From contig NC_081413.1 of NCBI RefSeq assembly GCF_030272615.1, positions 606,650,209 through 606,708,208 of the forward strand: a DNA stretch of 58,000 bases, written 5' to 3'. This stretch comes from Cryptomeria japonica. Lineage: Eukaryota; Streptophyta; Pinopsida; Cupressales; Cupressaceae. The translations under genes and the position numbers were made by a program. Of this stretch, positions 57,190-58,000 are shown piece by piece. Positions within the stretch are counted from its first letter, which is position 1, and each line of letters starts with the position of its first letter. The notes beneath the pieces were generated by a model. That model had not been told where the DNA came from and searched no databases. It was given only the letters and a program-made list of their open reading frames with translations.

Positions 57190-58000
57190 ATGGGTGAGTA
57201 TGAGAGCTAGGTTGAGATAGGGCTAGAAAGAGGTATATATATAGGGGTAAAAGTGAGAGAGATATAGAGATGGAGAAGAAGATGAAGATATTAATAGTCG
57301 AAGATAGAGATGGAGAATGGGGAGAGGAAAATGGAGAGGAGAGAGACGGAGAGAGAGCGGGGAGAGGAATAGTTGGAGAGAGATGAAGATATAAAAAGAT
57401 AAAGATAGAGCTGGGAAGTGATATATAGAAAGAGGGAGAGATATAATGGTAGAGAGAGAGATGAAAGAAGTGATAGGGAGAGATAGATATAAAGAGGAAA
57501 AGAGATATGTATATAGAGGTCCAAAAAGAATGAGAATGAGAGAGAGATGGATGGATAGGAGTCGAGATGTCTAAAAATTAGAGGGAGAGATGAAAATAGC
57601 GAAAAAGAGGGAAAAAAGATGGAGCAGAGGAGAGGGAGAGATAAAGATATAAAAGGAGGAGATAGAGAGGTAGAGAAAAAGAGGAAGATATAGAGAGATA
57701 AAAAACAAGAGGGAAATATCAAAGATATATATAGATGGTGAGATAGAGCTAGAGATTTAGATAGAGAGATGAGATATATATAGAGAGAGAGAGATGCAGA
57801 GAGGGTGAGACAAATAGGGGAGATAGATAGATATTGGAAGAGAACGAGAGAGATATAGAGATATACAGGAACAAAAAGGGAGAGAGGTGGAGACAGAGTT
57901 AGATGAAGGGATAGGGAGGGAATGAGGGAGGGAGACCTCGAGAGAAATATAGAGGGGGTTAAGATAAAGAGAGGGATGACCCAGAGAGAGAGAGTGGATG
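57190..58000. repeat. Purine-rich (GA/GATA-like) low-complexity tract
   Basis: About 800 bp of gagaga/gatagaga-type sequence with almost no pyrimidine but T on the plus strand, running to the window end. The minus-strand frame at 57291-57722 is a Ser/Leu/Phe translation of the tract and not a gene. Confidence 0.93.

Noticed and set aside
57291-57722. 143-codon minus-strand frame rich in Ser, Leu and Phe
   Set aside because: It is a translation of the purine-rich tract. The hydrophobic look is not a membrane protein.

Overview
The window is plant nuclear DNA from a gene-poor, retrotransposon-packed region. It has AT-rich spacers, long TA/CA microsatellites, Ty1/copia and Ty3/gypsy elements, two kinds of LINE and a possible SINE. 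The density and depth of decayed LTR elements suit a very large seed-plant genome, plausibly a gymnosperm, but nothing here fixes the species. I found no intact host gene. Almost every long reading frame belongs to a transposable element and most carry stops or frameshifts.

The main structure is a nest of insertions from about 9.9 to 51.5 kb, resolved here by target-site duplications (TSDs). (0) An L1-type LINE (+) is split at 11586/50535. (1) A chromodomain Ty3/gypsy element (+, 11587-50534, TSD aaaat) sits in it. (2) A Sirevirus-like copia derivative (+, 14459-42998, TSD ggagg) sits in the gypsy reverse transcriptase. (3) An LTR-like non-coding element (16687-37324, TSD tggcc, about 5.1 kb without its inserts) sits between two zinc knuckles of the copia gag. 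(4a) A gag-protease-only gypsy element (-, 17118-24994, TSD tatat) sits in a TA microsatellite of element 3. (4b) A nearly complete copia element (-, 26226-33884, TSD aatac) also sits in element 3. (5) A separate 4.4 kb non-coding LTR-like element (45897-50271, TSD agtta/actta) interrupts the 3' LTR of the outer gypsy element.

Left of the nest (1-9.9 kb) are a possible LTR end, a minus-strand LINE of a different type (1290-4470), an inverted repeat, microsatellites, an unrecognised coding relic (5430-6068), a 306 bp tandem repeat and a LINE-like 3' end. Right of the nest (51.5-58 kb) are an unrecognised coding relic, a solo LTR with an internal duplication, a SINE-like insertion with a 12 bp TSD, AT-rich spacer and an 800 bp purine-rich tract.

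The most unusual content is in three places. Element 2 has copia LTRs, primer site and polypurine tracts, but in place of pol it carries a roughly 1,070-codon reading frame I do not recognise. Element 4a is a non-autonomous gag-protease element with an altered protease motif and a recurring GC-rich dyad in both LTRs and leader. Several LTRs carry short-period tandem arrays (19, 21, 31 and 33 bp). The non-autonomous elements would need pol proteins from relatives elsewhere in the genome.
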